Part shown: positions 22,520 to 34,915 of the stretch, piece after piece
How positions within the stretch are numbered: the stretch's first letter is position 1
Layout of the letters: each line of letters begins with the position of its first letter
Assembly (NCBI GenBank): GCA_020631735.1
Contig: CM036158.1
Span: forward strand, 84,579,914-84,643,913
Direction: 5' to 3'
DNA: 64,000 nt
From: Saccharum officinarum
Lineage: Eukaryota; Streptophyta; Magnoliopsida; Poales; Poaceae
Translations under genes and position numbers: made by a program
Notes under the pieces: model-generated
The model's input: the letters and a program-made list of their open reading frames with translations, nothing else
What the model was told of the DNA's origin: nothing
Database searches by the model: none

Positions 22520-24772
22520 TACGCGAGACGCACAACAGACTTAGGTCGGTTCCTGCGTGATCGGACGGCTCTGATTAGGCTGTGCCGCGGATCGGTGTAG
22601 GCAAACGCATGATTCTTATTGGCTGGTAGCACTATGACGAGGATTTATGTAATTAACCTGTACACGACGTATATGTAGTTTTCCTTCTCAATGCTTTTTT
22701 TTCGGCAGTCGTTGGATTAAAATCTAACGGATCATGAGATCGGGAACTATACGTTTAGCTACCCCACGAAGCGATAATATCCAGTCCGACCAGTCGCATG
22801 CAAGTCATCCGTCGACCAGCAATCAATTAGCGCTCAAACCACGCGGAAGCGAGCCCAAACTGCTGTTGGGCTACGACGAGGATACCTGACTACTAACCAC
22901 GCGGCCCAGGTGTGTTTTCTTTTTCGCTTTTGCTTCCTTCGTGCCATCCAAAATATTGATGTTCGATGATTCCATGGTGCACCTATCATGATAAAAGAAT
23001 GATACATCATTGGTTTCAGATGACTTGCACCAGCTGTTTGCTTGCTTATATAAGCTAGATTAACGTCGAGGACAACTATATATACTCCTACCACCATGCC
23101 TAGGAGCCCATCAAAATGTTATAGGAGATAGAGCTACCAATTATGCTTATGTTTTAAGGAGTGCAGTTATAGAGCCAGGAAACTCTGAAATACTAGAGGA
23201 AACCAAATTGCCATGCCCATCCACCCTAACATAGAGCATAGGGTGGAGATATCAGGTGAGGACAAGATCGAGTGCATCACTCTTTGAGACATAACGGAGA
23301 AGGAAACTATGTGGTTGGGGTAAGTGGAATTCGACAACGTCGTTGTTGTTAATTAGAGACGGTTAGATTAACTACTTACAGTTTTCATATAGTTAGTTAT
23401 GCATACATTGATATGATTTTAGAAAAATTATGAGTTGTTCGGCTAGGATTTAATTTTGTATAGGTAGGCGATATGCATATTGTGATTTTGTCTTAAATTT
23501 TAAGCCCATTTGGTTGACACTTGTTTTTGTGGAGAATAATGATATTTGTATAGGCCTATTATTTGATATTGAAACCTTGTACGTGCCTCTACTAAAAGTT
23601 TGTCAAAGATATACTAACTAAAAAACAATTTCATTAGTTTGACTCTATATCATTGCTATGCTCACCGACCCGGTCCACGCTGAGGGAGCCGACTCCGGAA
23701 ACTCACCAGCGCTGCAACCCAAGGTGCCCTCTACCGATGACAACGATGGTGGCTCACCAAACCCACCGGCAATGGCACACTCCACAATCAAGGAGGTTTT
23801 GAGTTTGGGGATTCTAATGCCCGGACGTCCGCCGCGCAAGTGCGTCTAGATGCTGGTCCCTTACAGAACCACGTCTGCCTCCCGCGCACGGAACAGAATA
23901 AAACGGGACCTACCCCTGTCCTCTGCTCCCCACCGCGCCCCTGTCCCCCGTTCCCCCACCGCGCCCCTGTCTCAAAGGAGCATGAAACACTTCAACTACA
24001 ACATTGCAAAACATATGAAAAAACTATGTAGTGCAATATCATTATCGTTTTGAGTTCTGCTGACCCTTCTCTATCGTGCAGGGAGTCTCTACAACCCGTC
24101 GCAGGAGAGGTGCGCACCGTCACACCCATAGTGCTTGTGCCTCCATAGGAAGACGCAAATGCGCCACACACCGACCCGCCGCCCCGCGCCAAAGACCTGC
24201 TGGGACGGACTGCTCAGTGAGGCGCGCATGGGCGAAGCACTTCAGGCCCGGCATCGTCTACGTCAGGCGCCAGACTCGTAGGCCGGGCCATGCCAGGGCT
24301 GTGTGTCTCCCAGTCTAGCAGCAGCGATGCCAGGCCAGGTCCCCAGTTGACACCCACTGCCCTAGAGTAGCCCGCGACACAGGGATCACGGACTACGTTC
24401 GTCGACGCGATATAGCACCCCTGGCTCCGGCTCTATCGCAAGCCCCCCAGCGCAGACCCGCTCAGCCACAACGATGTAGGAAGATGTCTGCACCTCCATT
24501 GCGGAAGAGGGAGTGTACACATTTGCAGCGGATGCCCAGGCACGGGCTAGCCAAATCCTCGTGAAGTGGCCAGGCATCCTAAAGGAGGAGGGACTTACCT
24601 CGGATGATTTGTTCCTACGCTATTTCAGCCTTTTCAAGGGGCCCGCTCAACGGCATGGTTGTCATTGTCAAGGCCTTGATGGCACTATGCGGCCTCGATG
24701 ACGTCGATGCAGAAAGCGCTCCTCATGCCAAGAATCTGAGTTTCATCAAGGGCTCCATTACCTTACCCCCAT
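22520..24772. other. Intergenic, unrecognised GC-rich segment 23640-24770
   Basis: 22520-23640 is AT-rich and holds nothing recognisable. 23640-24770 is GC-rich, with short open frames on both strands (for example 23658-23849 and 24513-24701) that suggest a decayed transposon or gene fragment. No motif identifies it, and I do not call a gene. Confidence 0.4.
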
Positions 24773-26105
24773 GTTAGGGCCTGTTTGGGTCTTATCAGAT
24801 TCCACAATCCAACTTGTAGAAGTTGGTAATGGTCTCCAAACACCAACCAACTCCACAAGCCAGCTTCCACAAGCTTCTACAATCTTTAGGTACCTGCAGA
24901 GGTTTGCTTGTTGATTATGGTCATCGCTCGTTGATTAGGATAATAATTAACTTTAACTTGGGTTGTATATAGGTAGACTATATTAGTAAAACATCTCTAA
25001 CAGTTTGGTAAAGTCACTCCCAATCTTGATTTTTTGTCCGGATGAAAAAACTTTCTTCAACAACTCTCTATCCTAACTCGCATCTAAACACGTTTGGAAA
25101 AATGGGGGCATCTCAGGGAAAGATGAGGCGTTGAACTTTTTAATTTCTTGGGCACCCTGTCACCTCGACCGCCGCCGCTACGTCACCACCTAGATGTTTG
25201 TCGGAACTGAATCTCCGACCACTACTTTTAGATCTGAGAATACTAAGAAATAGAATAGGCAATGGAGAATTTGTTTTGTAAGTTCTGGTAGCAAGTTAGG
25301 GTGACAGGATGGCTCCGAGCGGTCGGCTATGCATGCGGAGGCGGCCACCGCTACATGGGAGGTTCTTTGGATTGGATTTTCCACCATTATTGTCACTAGA
25401 GTAGAGCAGGCAACGTAAATTCTGTTCTTGAGATTCCGGGTGTGAGCTAGGTGCCGAAAATGGCCAACTGTGGGGTGGCTATGGCGCCATGGTGGCGCCG
25501 ATGTGGCACGGGCGATGACAAAAAAAGTTCTTTAATTGAACTTGAATTTTATCTTCTAGGAGCAAATTATTAAAAATCATTGGTGATAGAGTTGTTTTTT
25601 CTTTCCAATATTTACAAGAAGATTGCAAAATCAGATTTTTTTAAATTATTTTTTTGGATATGGTTAAAGATGCTCTTATATAAATATGCCAACGAGATAT
25701 TCCTGCCATTTTAGATTATTACCCAAATACACACCAATTAAACAAATATCGTTTGCTGGCAGTACGATGTTCAGAAGTCGTTTTATGGAAGAATGAGATA
25801 TTCCTGCCATTTATCGTTTACCCACATGGAACATTTTTCTGTATTCGTTTCCCTTGAAACGCAACTCGAAGCTTTGGTTCTACCGTAGAGCCATTTTGTA
25901 AAGTTGCTGCACGGATGGACGACAGTAGATTATTTCTAAAAATTTGTTGATTTTAGGTGTATTTGTGCAATTTTCATATGAAAAATGTATTTTAAAAATA
26001 AAAAGTTACAATTAATATTATAATTACTAAGTAATGTAATAATATAACATACTGGTAATCAATAAATTATTTATTAATGATCAAGATTAGAAAATATGGA
26101 TAAGC
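24773..26105. other. Intergenic; one MITE-like end near 24776
   Basis: GGGCCTGTTTGG near 24777 is a common MITE end, but no matching right end is visible. The rest is mixed-composition non-coding sequence. Confidence 0.4.
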
Positions 26106-26108
26106 TTA

Positions 26109-26322
26109 GAGCATCTCCAAGAGCCTTTCTACCTCTCACTCTCTAAATCATCATTTGGAGGGTTATTTACATAAAATCGTTTTTTATATCTTTTCACACT
26201 CCAACAGTTTTTCTAAATCTCATGCGCACTCTAGAGAGTCATTCTCGTCTTCTATATTTAGCTAGCGAAAAATCCAGAATGAAATATGCCTATATTTGGA
26301 TAAGCATTTAGAGAAGCTGCTC
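26109..26322. mobile_element. Tourist-type MITE, 214 bp
   Basis: Ends GAGCATCTCCAAGAG and an imperfect inverse, AGAGAAGCTGCTC, are flanked by TTA (26106-26108) and TAA (26323-26325). The GAGCATCTCC terminus is frequent in grass Harbinger-type MITEs. Non-coding. Confidence 0.65.
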
Positions 26323-26349
26323 TAATGAACTATGGATATCACTCATAGT

Positions 26350-26711
26350 TCATCGGTTTGTCCAACCAATGATTTGTGGTGCAGTACATGGAAGTTTATT
26401 GCTGTGAGGCACCAGCACTAGCTTGTCAATGCAATCAAGTGATACAACATTCTCAAACTGCGTTGACCATTTAAAAGAACGATTAATAAATGCGATTAAT
26501 AATACAGAAAATTTGCTTTGACTTGACATGGCTATTTTTTTTCTGCTGATATAATAGCCTAGAGGCTTGAGCCAGATCGGATGATATGATCTTACTGATA
26601 AGACGAAGATATCCAGACATCTTGTAAGAGATCCTTCGTCCGACCGTATCATCAGCCATGACGATCTGGAGGTTGGTAAGCAGCTTTCTCTGTACATGTG
26701 TGCAACCTCCA
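26350..26711 (-). pseudogene. Unrecognised exon-like gene fragment
   Basis: A minus-strand segment reads as coding-like sequence after a good acceptor (ATTCATTGCAG near 26712). The frame contains RKLLTNLQIVMADD and then YKMSGYLRLISKIISSDLAQ. A second acceptor-like CGCAG near 26459 precedes FENVVSLDCIDKLVLV, and translation ends at TGA 26350-26352. The two parts could be the last exons of a gene, with a short intron between. I do not recognise the family, no upstream exon is visible, and a 5' truncation is likely. Confidence 0.35.
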
Positions 26712-26724
26712 TCCTCACTGTCAC

Positions 26725-27369
26725 TGCAATGAATGAGGATAATTACGCGTCACTCAATCGTGACACTCACCAGATTTTTTTGTGTGTGATTGCTTTCGAT
26801 CTGGTGCAAATATGTAACTTGGTATATGTATGTTCCTTTAGTAAAATAGGAAATGTGTGTTTTTTTTAGAAGTCACTGTCAGCTCAACGTACCATAAAAA
26901 GATCTCCAGTTCTTAATTTGTTTTCACCCCGAATAGTGGTGTAGTAGCAAAGGAAAAAAGGTTCACGCCAACTTGGTGTTTAATCTATTAATCTTTTCTT
27001 AAGCTATCTGGTGGATCTGCTATTAATACAATCTCTTCTGAGCAGATAACGTTTTGGATTTAGATAAGCTGTCCTTGCCTCTCGCTTCCAGTAATTTGAT
27101 AATAATGACATGGTAGTACACTAGTAGGCTTTGTTTAGCGCGACTGCAGTGTCGGTTTCGGAAGTGATGAAATCTTTTTGGTGTTGGTGACCTCTCATGG
27201 GTTGATTCCTTTTGACTTGCTGCCTTGCAGGTTACTACTCTTCAGCCTTCGGAGTTCAGACTGGTTCATCTCTACCCATCTGTTCCGGAACGTGTTGCGT
27301 GTTTCACATCAGTAACCAGCGCGTTCTTGCTTTAGTAATTAGCATGATCAAGTCTTCCCCTTATGGTTA
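26725..27369. other. Intergenic, no gene supported
   Basis: AT-rich non-coding sequence upstream of the exon-like fragment. No complete transposon ends or open frames with domains were seen. Confidence 0.45.
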
Positions 27370-29290
27370 TAAAAAAACGGTAATGCTATAATTACGGCGT
27401 CCGTCTAGGCGTGTGCCTCCGAACGCTCCCGTTTCTAGGCCTGCGCAGCGATCGGGCCCAACAGGCAATCAGACTGCTTCCCTCTACGCTCTCTCCTCCA
27501 TCTTCACCCCACGACTAAACCCCCGCCGATAGAAATTTGCAGCTTCACAGCATCAGGCGCCCACCCTACTCCGCCTCACAGTTGTGCGCCGCACAGCACC
27601 CCCATCCTGCTTCACGCCGTGTCCGCCGCCGTGCCGCGCCCACTCCTCCTCCAGATCCTCATCGACGCCGGCATGGTCAACGAGTCTGACGTCTTTAGTG
27701 GCGCAGGGGACAGCAACAACGACCTCCTCAAGGCGCTCATCAACGCAGACCTCCTTGGCGGGAACCTCGACCTCGACGTGTGAAAGATCCTGGCCATCAC
27801 AACGCTCTCCTTTGTCGGCGTACCCGTGCCTCGTCCAAGCAGCAATGTGACATTTGCGTAGTGCATGTTGCAAGTTTATATTTCATCCGAATGTTGCATG
27901 ATTCATCTTGATGTTATAAAAGTAAATCGTGATGTTGCATATATTGCAATGGATATACACGTATGTTTCGAGTGTATGTTCTAAATGTTTCATCTATTTT
28001 TTCAGACATTCGTTGTAAGTGTTTTATCTAGATGTTGCATATGTTTCACACATATTTTACAAAGTGTTTTATCTGGATGTTACATATTGTTGGGGTTACG
28101 ATCCCCGGGTGTCTCAAGGCATTGACTGGCTAGCAGACCGAGTGGGCCATGATACTGTAGCTAAGCTTGATCCCAAATGACCAAGGCCCGGCTAAGCCAA
28201 GCGGACCGGGCCAATCGCTGAGGTCGGGTTCGGCCATGACCCCTCCCTCCTGCCTTTGGCCGCACGCTATGTAGTAGCTCACGATCTCTCGCCGGCCCGA
28301 CCCATAGGAAGGGACGGGAGAGATCAAGCCTACCAAGCGCGCTTGACTTTGACAAAAAGCAGGCACGCCACACTGACCCCGCAAGGACCGAGGGGACATC
28401 AATCACCACAGTCTGGTCAGATGCCATCCCTGCGACACGCAACGCAGACAAGACAACACCGCAAAAGCAATGACGACCAGTACGGAGGACCACCATCTAA
28501 ATACGCCCTGAAAAGACGTATGTACGATCTCAGCCACTATGAGATGGGATCCATAACGATGACCTTGATTTAGAGGCCGTCCAACCTGACGAGGGCCACG
28601 ACCCTAGAGCACGAGATCGTGGCCACAAATTCTGCAGGCAGCAAGAAAATCAGCGACCGGGGACGGCTACCAACTCCTGTACGACGCCTCGGGACGACCA
28701 GTAAATGATGACCAGGGCCACGGTGAAACTACGTCGCGCAGGATGGCTGGCGAAACACCATCGTGCCCACAGTGCCATCATGACTGGCACTGTGGCACCA
28801 CTTCATGCCATGTCGCGACGTGAGCACAAAGCCATGACGATAGCCACGCTAGGATGTGCACCACAAGACGGCGTTACTTGCAAGCCAAGTTAACTAGGCC
28901 CCTCTCTCATGCTCACGACCCCTCGGTCGGGAGAACCTCCTTCATTGCATGTGATCTGCCCCTGGATTCTTTATAAGGGCAATCAAGGCGACATTCTCAG
29001 GGACTCGGAAAAACTCTCCATTCTCTCCAGGCTCTCGAAGCTTTCCTTCGGGCAACCCATCTCCTAACTTTAGCTCTCCTACCTCTTCCACCATTCTTGC
29101 ACCTTCCATTGTAAGAACTTCAGAGCATTTAAGCGAGGAACACACACTCGATCATCTCTGAGACTGGACATAGAGCTCCGGCCTGAACTAGTTTAGTTCC
29201 TTGGAGCAGCAGACGCCGACGTCAAGCACAGACTGCAGCCACGGCTATCCGAACGCGGATGTCCGTCCGGACGTCCACGCAGTGCTAAAA
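27370..29290. mobile_element. TGTTGCA-rich repeat, copy 1, interrupted by an LTR-like block
   Basis: The copy starts with AAACGGTAATGCT near 27376, has a GC-rich part (27480-27860), then a block of diverged TGTTGCATATG/AAGTGTTTTATCTGG units (27862-28087), and ends with GTCCGTCCGGACGTCC near 29252-29267. The same order of parts recurs at 40202-41800. A GTCCGGAC-containing sequence at both ends suggests a non-autonomous DNA element. The class is not established. Confidence 0.5.
28088..29230. repeat. LTR-like insertion inside the TGTTGCA repeat
   Basis: The block interrupts a TGTTGCA-unit array and begins with TGTTGGGGTTACGATCCCC, a usual type of LTR 5' end. A TATA-like TTTATAAGG occurs at 28970-28978. 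It has no coding region. I could not find the 3' terminus or a target duplication, so it may be a truncated or solo LTR. Confidence 0.4.
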
Positions 29291-29293
29291 AAA

Positions 29294-29339
29294 AGTCTTC
29301 CACGTATCTTCTTTATAAAAAAAATAGTCTTCCCCGTAT
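29294..29339 (+). mobile_element. Micro-retroposon candidate with 14-bp near-identical flanks
   Basis: AGTCTTCCACGTAT (29294-29307) and AGTCTTCCCCGTAT (29326-29339) differ at one base and flank CTTCTTTATAAAAAAAAT. The insert looks like a LINE 3' end with a short poly(A) tail. Confidence 0.45.
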
Positions 29340-29446
29340 AGAAGCCTACACGGAGGCTCGTCACAGGCGATCACGCGCTATTGGATGTTTCATGGCATGC
29401 TTGCAACTTGCAGCGGCGAATGCAGCAGCCCCATCCGGTTGACTAG

Positions 29447-29689
29447 GGCCGCGTTCACTTGCCATGCATACCCAAAATATTTTCTCTTTTATCCGTCACA
29501 TCGAATCTTTAGACGTATGCATGAAGTATTAAATGTAGGTAAAAAAAATAACTAATTGCATAGTTTGTCTGTAAAGTTCGAAACGAATCTTTTAAGTCTA
29601 ATTAATTCATGGTTGGATAAATTTTACTAAATAACAATGAAAAGTACTACAGTAACTTTTCACCTAAATTTTCTCAACTAAACACAGCC
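29447..29689 (+). mobile_element. Tourist MITE family T1, copy 1 (243 bp, duplication TAG)
   Basis: Ends GGCCGCGTT and AACACAGCC are flanked by TAG on both sides. The core contains CACATCGAATCTTTAGACG and TTAAATGTAGGTAAA, shared with four further copies at 30801, 31377, 35514 and 47957. Confidence 0.85.
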
Positions 29690-29692
29690 TAG

Positions 29693-30628
29693 TCTCCTCG
29701 TCGTCCGTATTTTTGTCGACACGCGCCACGTCAATGATTTGATAGACGACACGATATCCGGTGTGCCCACGAGTCAGCCACGCCAATCCACCCTTCGCAT
29801 GTCCCAAGCTCTACACCTCTCTCTCCTAGTTAAATCAGATCCTAAAATAATTATATATCTTATTTTTTAAAAAATTAAACTTCTCTAAATTAAACTATAT
29901 ATGTAGTAATATTGATATTAATATACTTAAGTAAATTTATTATAAAAAGTTATACTATGATCAATCTATAATATTTATTACAACCGTTATTATTATGTTT
30001 TGTTATACATCTGATCAATTTTTTTAAAAAGTCGAGTTGTAAAAAAGTGTGATGTACAGTTATTTTAGAATAGAAAAGGTATGTTCTGTTGTATAATGTA
30101 GGCTAGACTATTTTTTTAGTTTGATAACATTTGTAGAACTGCTGTTTTTTATACACCAACACATTTTTTGTTACTGTCCTCATAGGCTTTTTTCTAGATG
30201 TTTTTTCTCAATGCAACCGATGCTCTAGATGAACGAAGTCATGTTAAACTTTGGAGCCAAAGTCTCACGTCGAATCCGTCAATCAACTTCAAAACATTGA
30301 CGTGCCGTAAGATTTAACGTTTAAGAACCAATCCAAAATATATCTACATCGGCGGTTGAACTGTCAAATATAACATATGCTGCATATTCAACAGCTATGG
30401 CCCTTGACTTGTCACTGATAAATTTATTTGAACTAAACTGAGCAAACTAGATCCAAAGAACTGTCATAAACGAGATGGGTCCTTTGTCCGTTACTTTTGG
30501 GGTTACGGTTACGGGTAATCGTAAAAATAAATCTTTTTACATGTTCCAAATAACCCACCTTACGTTGCTAGTTACATCAGCGGTAGACTCGCAAGGCCGC
30601 AACGACAGTGGGCAGTGGGAAACTAGAA
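29693..30628. other. Intergenic, AT-rich
   Basis: No gene or complete element seen. Confidence 0.45.
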
Positions 30629-30646
30629 GGGGGGGGGGGGGGGGGG
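30629..30646 (+). repeat. G18 homopolymer within a G-rich tract
   Basis: Eighteen consecutive G residues are followed by TGGGCTGAGGGGGGTGGG, giving several G-runs within 40 nt. The sequence is capable of G-quadruplex formation in principle. Runs of this length are also error-prone in sequencing. Confidence 0.9.
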
Positions 30647-30800
30647 TGGGCTGAGGGGGGTGGGCTGCCGCTGTCTCCAAGCAGGCGGGTTAGGTCTTCC
30701 CCTCGAGGCCTCGACCCATACAGATTGTTTGTGGTTACTAAAAGTAAGCATCTGCGAACGGACGAGTGAGTGAGTAATCACAGCTAGCCAAGCACATATT

Positions 30801-31044
30801 GGCCATGTTTAGTACCCAAAAAGAGCCAAAAATTTTTGCATAGTAACTGTCACATCGAATCTTTGGACGTATGCATGGAGCATTAAATGTAGGTAAAAAA
30901 AATAACTAATTGCACAGTTTGTCTGTAAATGTCGAGATGAATCTTTTGAGCCTAGTTAGTCCATGATTAGATAAATTTTGCCAAATAACAACGAAAAGTG
31001 CTACAGGAACTTTTCCTCAAAAATTTTCGCATCTAAACACGCCC
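30801..31044 (+). mobile_element. Tourist MITE family T1, copy 2 (244 bp, duplication ATT)
   Basis: Starts GGCCATGTTTAG and ends CTAAACACGCCC, flanked by ATT at 30798-30800 and 31045-31047. Same core and orientation as copy 1. Confidence 0.85.
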
Positions 31045-31376
31045 ATTATTGTTCTGCTAGTGCACGAGATTCAGGGGCATCCCCAATCCCCACCGAGCGA
31101 TGTGCTAGGAACACTTTGTTCCAGAAGAAAAGAAATATACCCTCCCTCCAGGTCCTGAAACAGATAGGAAACGAACAAGATCGACGAGTGGCTCGCCATT
31201 GCTCACTCTGCTGCCAGTCACCAACTCACCACACACGCAAGACGAAACGGCCAGGAAATGTGGATGAAATGGTCCGAGGACCCGGCGATTTTGATTGGAA
31301 ACGAAAACGAAACGAGCGGAGGTTAGCGGAGCGGCTACCGCGCACGCGGCCCGCAACCGTGTCCACGGGAATACGA

Positions 31377-31651
31377 GGACTTGTTTAGTTACCAAATCCA
31401 ACCCTCAAATTCTACCGTGCAAAAAAGAGATTCCCCATCACATTAAAATATCGGCAAATACATGGAGTACTAAACGTAGATAAAATCAAAAACTAATTGC
31501 ATAGTTTTATTGTACTTTACGAAATGAACATTTTAAGTCTAATTTATCATTTCTTGAACAATTTTTTACACTAAAAAATAAAAGTTACTACAGTAAACAC
31601 TGTAGCGACTTTTGCCGAATCCAGCGATCCAACTCTGGATCTAAACACGGC
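31377..31651 (+). mobile_element. Tourist MITE family T1, copy 3 (diverged, 275 bp)
   Basis: Ends GGACTTGTTTAG and CTAAACACGGC, with a more diverged core than the other copies. It lies just upstream of the MYBS3-type promoter, ending about 60 bp before the TATA box. The target duplication is not clear. Confidence 0.7.
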
Positions 31652-31710
31652 GGAGCAGACGGAAGGGAGGCGTGCCCCACAAGCCGCTGCCCGAGTCCTC
31701 CACGCACACG

Positions 31711-31717
31711 TATATAT
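31711..31717 (+). promoter_or_regulatory. TATA box of the MYBS3-type gene
   Basis: TATATAT lies about 240 bp upstream of the ATG, in a region otherwise GC-rich. A G-box core (CACGTG, 31736-31741) lies just downstream of it. G-boxes bind bZIP and bHLH factors and are common in light, ABA and sugar responsive promoters; its role here is inference. Confidence 0.6.
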
Positions 31718-31958
31718 CCCCGCAAGAATATCCGCCACGTGGACGGCCCACGCTCGCCGACCACCTTAACCAATCACCACCCAACAGTTGAGTGAGTTTT
31801 TAACCTCTCCCTCTGCCGTCTTCACCTCTTCCTCCTCACACGGCTTCCTCCCCCCACCTCCAGTCATCCACCACCACCACCACTCCTCTACCTCACGCAC
31901 GCGCAACCCGCACGAACCCTAGCTGGCGGCGGGAGGCGGAGGTGGCAGCGGCGGCGGG

Positions 31959-34915
31959 ATGACGCGGCGGTGCTCGCACTGCAGCCACAACGGGCACAAC
32001 TCGCGGACGTGCCCCAACCGCGGGGTCAAGATCTTCGGGGTGCGCCTCACCGATGGCTCGGCCATCCGCAAGAGCGCCAGCATGGGGAACCTCTCCCTCC
32101 TCTCCGCGGGATCCACCAGCGGCGGCGCGTCCCCGCGGACGGGCCCGACCTCGCCGACGGCGGCGCCGGGGGCTACGCCTCCGACGACTTTGTCCAGGGC
32201 TCCTCCTCCGCCAGCCGCGAGCGCAAGAAAGGTCAGCTACCGCCCGATCTATCTCTGCCCCTCCCCTCTAATCGATCATCCACCCGGCGCTACCACCCGA
32301 TGCAGAACCCTAGGCAATAGATCCTTCCAGCTCTAACCAGCTCCAAGCTTTCCCATCCGTTTGTCTCCTGTCTGCCTACTCGGCTTACTTTTTTTGTAGA
32401 TGCGTGCACCTGGTGCTCAGTGATTAGGTGCCTCTACTCTAAGTTTGGGAAACGGGTACTACTCCAGCTGAGAGAAAATCATTAATGGTACTACTATCAC
32501 ACTGCGGGTACTCCTCCTATTGTATGGATGTTGTACTAGTTGAGTTGTTACATATATGGCACTCGAATTAAGCCCCAAAATGGTACAAGGACCACCTCTG
32601 GAGGCACTATACTGTTTGACTGGGTCATGGGGATGATTTAAGAAGCTCAGCTCTACAATTTTTTTAGAACAAGGGTTATGGATTGTTCCGAGCAGTGGTG
32701 TCAGTTCATTTTGATGAAATTTCTCACTGATTTGCGATGCTGAATGACGGTGGAGGTATAGGGCTGCATAATCAGGAAGGATATGCCGAGCAATAGAAAC
32801 CGCCGCGCTAACTGCTAATGCATAGTCTTATGTATGCCACACATGGGGATGCAGTCACTGTTACGCAGTACCAAGTTCCAGTTATCCATACTTGATAAGG
32901 AAACAAGCTTTTCTATATGTAATAGGCAAAATCAAATGCTTGATTAATGAGTACCAATGTTTTGCAAGCTTTATATTTATTGCTAATTAATTATTGCTCC
33001 TGATTCTTGTGAGATAAGTCTAGTGGCACCTTTCTTCAGATTATGATTTTTTTAGCTCTATTCTGATTTCGTGCTGTTTGGCTAGTCCTCTATTTGTGGA
33101 TGGTACCCTTCCTATATGATTTGTTTAATAGCGAAGTGGTGGTGCTAACTTTTACCATACTCGGTTAATATGCCGCTGTTCATTCATTTCAGTTCACTGG
33201 CTTCTTGTAGCTTCACATACTGCTGCCTGGCTGCATTTTGGACTTTTTGTGTCATGTTGCTGATTAAGGTTGCTCTGACAGGTGTTCCTTGGACTGAAGA
33301 AGAACACCGGAGGTTTTTGCTGGGATTACAAAAGCTTGGGAAAGGTGATTGGCGAGGAATTTCTCGGAATTTCGTGGTCTCAAGAACACCTACTCAAGTA
33401 GCAAGTCATGCTCAAAAATATTTTATACGTCAATCAAATATGAGCAGAAGGAAGAGAAGGTCTAGCCTTTTTGACATGGTGCCTGATGAGGTAGCTTGCT
33501 TGATCTTAGCCTTGATTTCTACACAAATATTGCTTGCTATGGCCTTGTTTTCTACTCATACATGTGTTGTAACTACATTATTGCTTGTTTTGTGGTAATA
33601 TATATCATATACTTATACTAGTGCTACTTTTTGGATCTAGTTCTGTAGCTTGTATATTTTCCTGACTGTCACTGTTCGCTGTTTAAATAGCGTGTAAATG
33701 GTAAAAGGCCAACAGTGTCATTTAGGCCCTAAACATTCCATTGAATGGTTGGACCGTTTAAACCATCAAAAATGGTCTAAACGGCTTAAACAGAATAGAG
33801 TTAAACATAACTAAATGGGCTAAATTGCCATTTAACTCACTGTTTAGTCAATAGGAGGACTATAACTATCACATTGGCACCAAACTAACTAACACTGTAA
33901 TGGTGAAGTGGGATTTAGTTATTCGTTTCTTTCCCAAAAAAAGATTTATTTGCTGGGATACATATTTTTTACATACATAAATGTGTATACTTTCTAGTAT
34001 ATTTGACTTACGTACATAGATATGTATATTTTAATGGTACTATACAAAACCATTTAGATCGTTTAACTCAGTTTAAACGGTGTCTAAACAGCCTAAACGG
34101 TAAACAAAGGGTGACTGACTGTTTACCATTTAGCGTTTAGGATAACAGTGCTGACAGTTATGCACAGTGTCCTATCCTTAATCTCATTTGGTAGTTCTTG
34201 GGCCTGTTTGGTAGAGCTCGACTTCTTGATTCTTAGCTCTAGCTCCCTGATTCTCTGATGGAGCGATTTTAGTGGGGGAGTAGGTGAGAAGTGATTTACA
34301 GTGATTCTGGTGGGGATTAAATGGAGCAGTGGTGAGGGATTTTTTAGCCGTTTGGCTGTCCAGGAGCGATTCTCACAGAATCTGGAGCTGGGAGCGCTTA
34401 CTTGTGCTTTGCATATAATTTGAACTGAACTGTGCTCTGTTTTACAGTCCATGGACCTTCCACCCCTTCCTGGAAGTCAAGAACCAGAGACCTCAGTGTT
34501 AAATCAACCACCACTGCCGCCTCCTGTGGAGGAGGAGGTGGAATCGATGGAGTCAGATACTTCTGCTGTTGCAGAGAGTTCTGCAGCTTCTGCTGTCATG
34601 CCCGAGAGTTTACAGCCTACCTATCCGATGATTGTTCCAGCTTATTTCTCACCGTTTTTGCAATTCTCAGTTCCTTTCTGGCCAAATCAGGAAGATGGAG
34701 GCGATATGCCCCAAGAAACACACGAGATTGTCAAGCCTGTCGCAGTTCATTCCAAGAATCCAATTAATGTTGATGAACTTGTGGGCATGTCAAAGCTAAG
34801 CATAAAGGAGCCTGGTCAGGAGACAGTGTCTACTTCTCTGTCGCTAAATCTACTAGGGGGTCAAAATAGGCAGTCGGCTTTCCATGCAAATCCTCAAACG
34901 AGAGCTCAAGCCTGA
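31959..34915 (+). CDS. MYBS3: MYBS3/KUA1-type single-MYB transcription factor, three exons
   Basis: Exons 31959-32231, 33282-33490 and 34448-34915 have GT/AG borders. Exon 1 gives an N-terminal zinc knuckle (Cys5, Cys8, His13, Cys18) and the IFGVRL motif. Exon 2 gives the MYB-like domain from [10 protein letters not shown] through SHAQKYF, the DNA-contacting helix of this plant family. Exon 3 is an acidic, proline-rich tail ending RAQA, much like rice MYBS3, which represses alpha-amylase genes through the TATCCA element and acts in sugar and cold responses (known of the rice gene). The spliced length, 950 nt, is one short of a multiple of three: near 32133, in the CC/GCGG stretch after GGASP, the frame switches, so exon 1 continues correctly (ADGPDLADG to SRERKK) only in another frame. 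A missing C in a short C run explains it and would give about 316 residues, the normal size. It is a real frameshift or an assembly error; conservation elsewhere favours the latter. Confidence 0.85.
32232..33281 (+). other. Intron 1 of the MYBS3-type gene
   Basis: 1050 nt, GTCAGC donor and TGACAG acceptor, phase 1 between AAA G and GT. No other feature recognised inside. Confidence 0.8.
33666..34157. mobile_element. Non-autonomous DNA transposon in intron 2 of the MYBS3-type gene
   Basis: Long imperfect terminal inverted repeats of about 40 bp face each other: CTGTCACTGTT with AAATGGTAAA further in at the left, and TTTACCATTTAGCG with AACAGTGCTGACAG at the right. The interior is built from GTTTAAACGG-like units in both orientations. 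No coding region. I cannot fix the superfamily; the target duplication is unclear. Confidence 0.6.
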
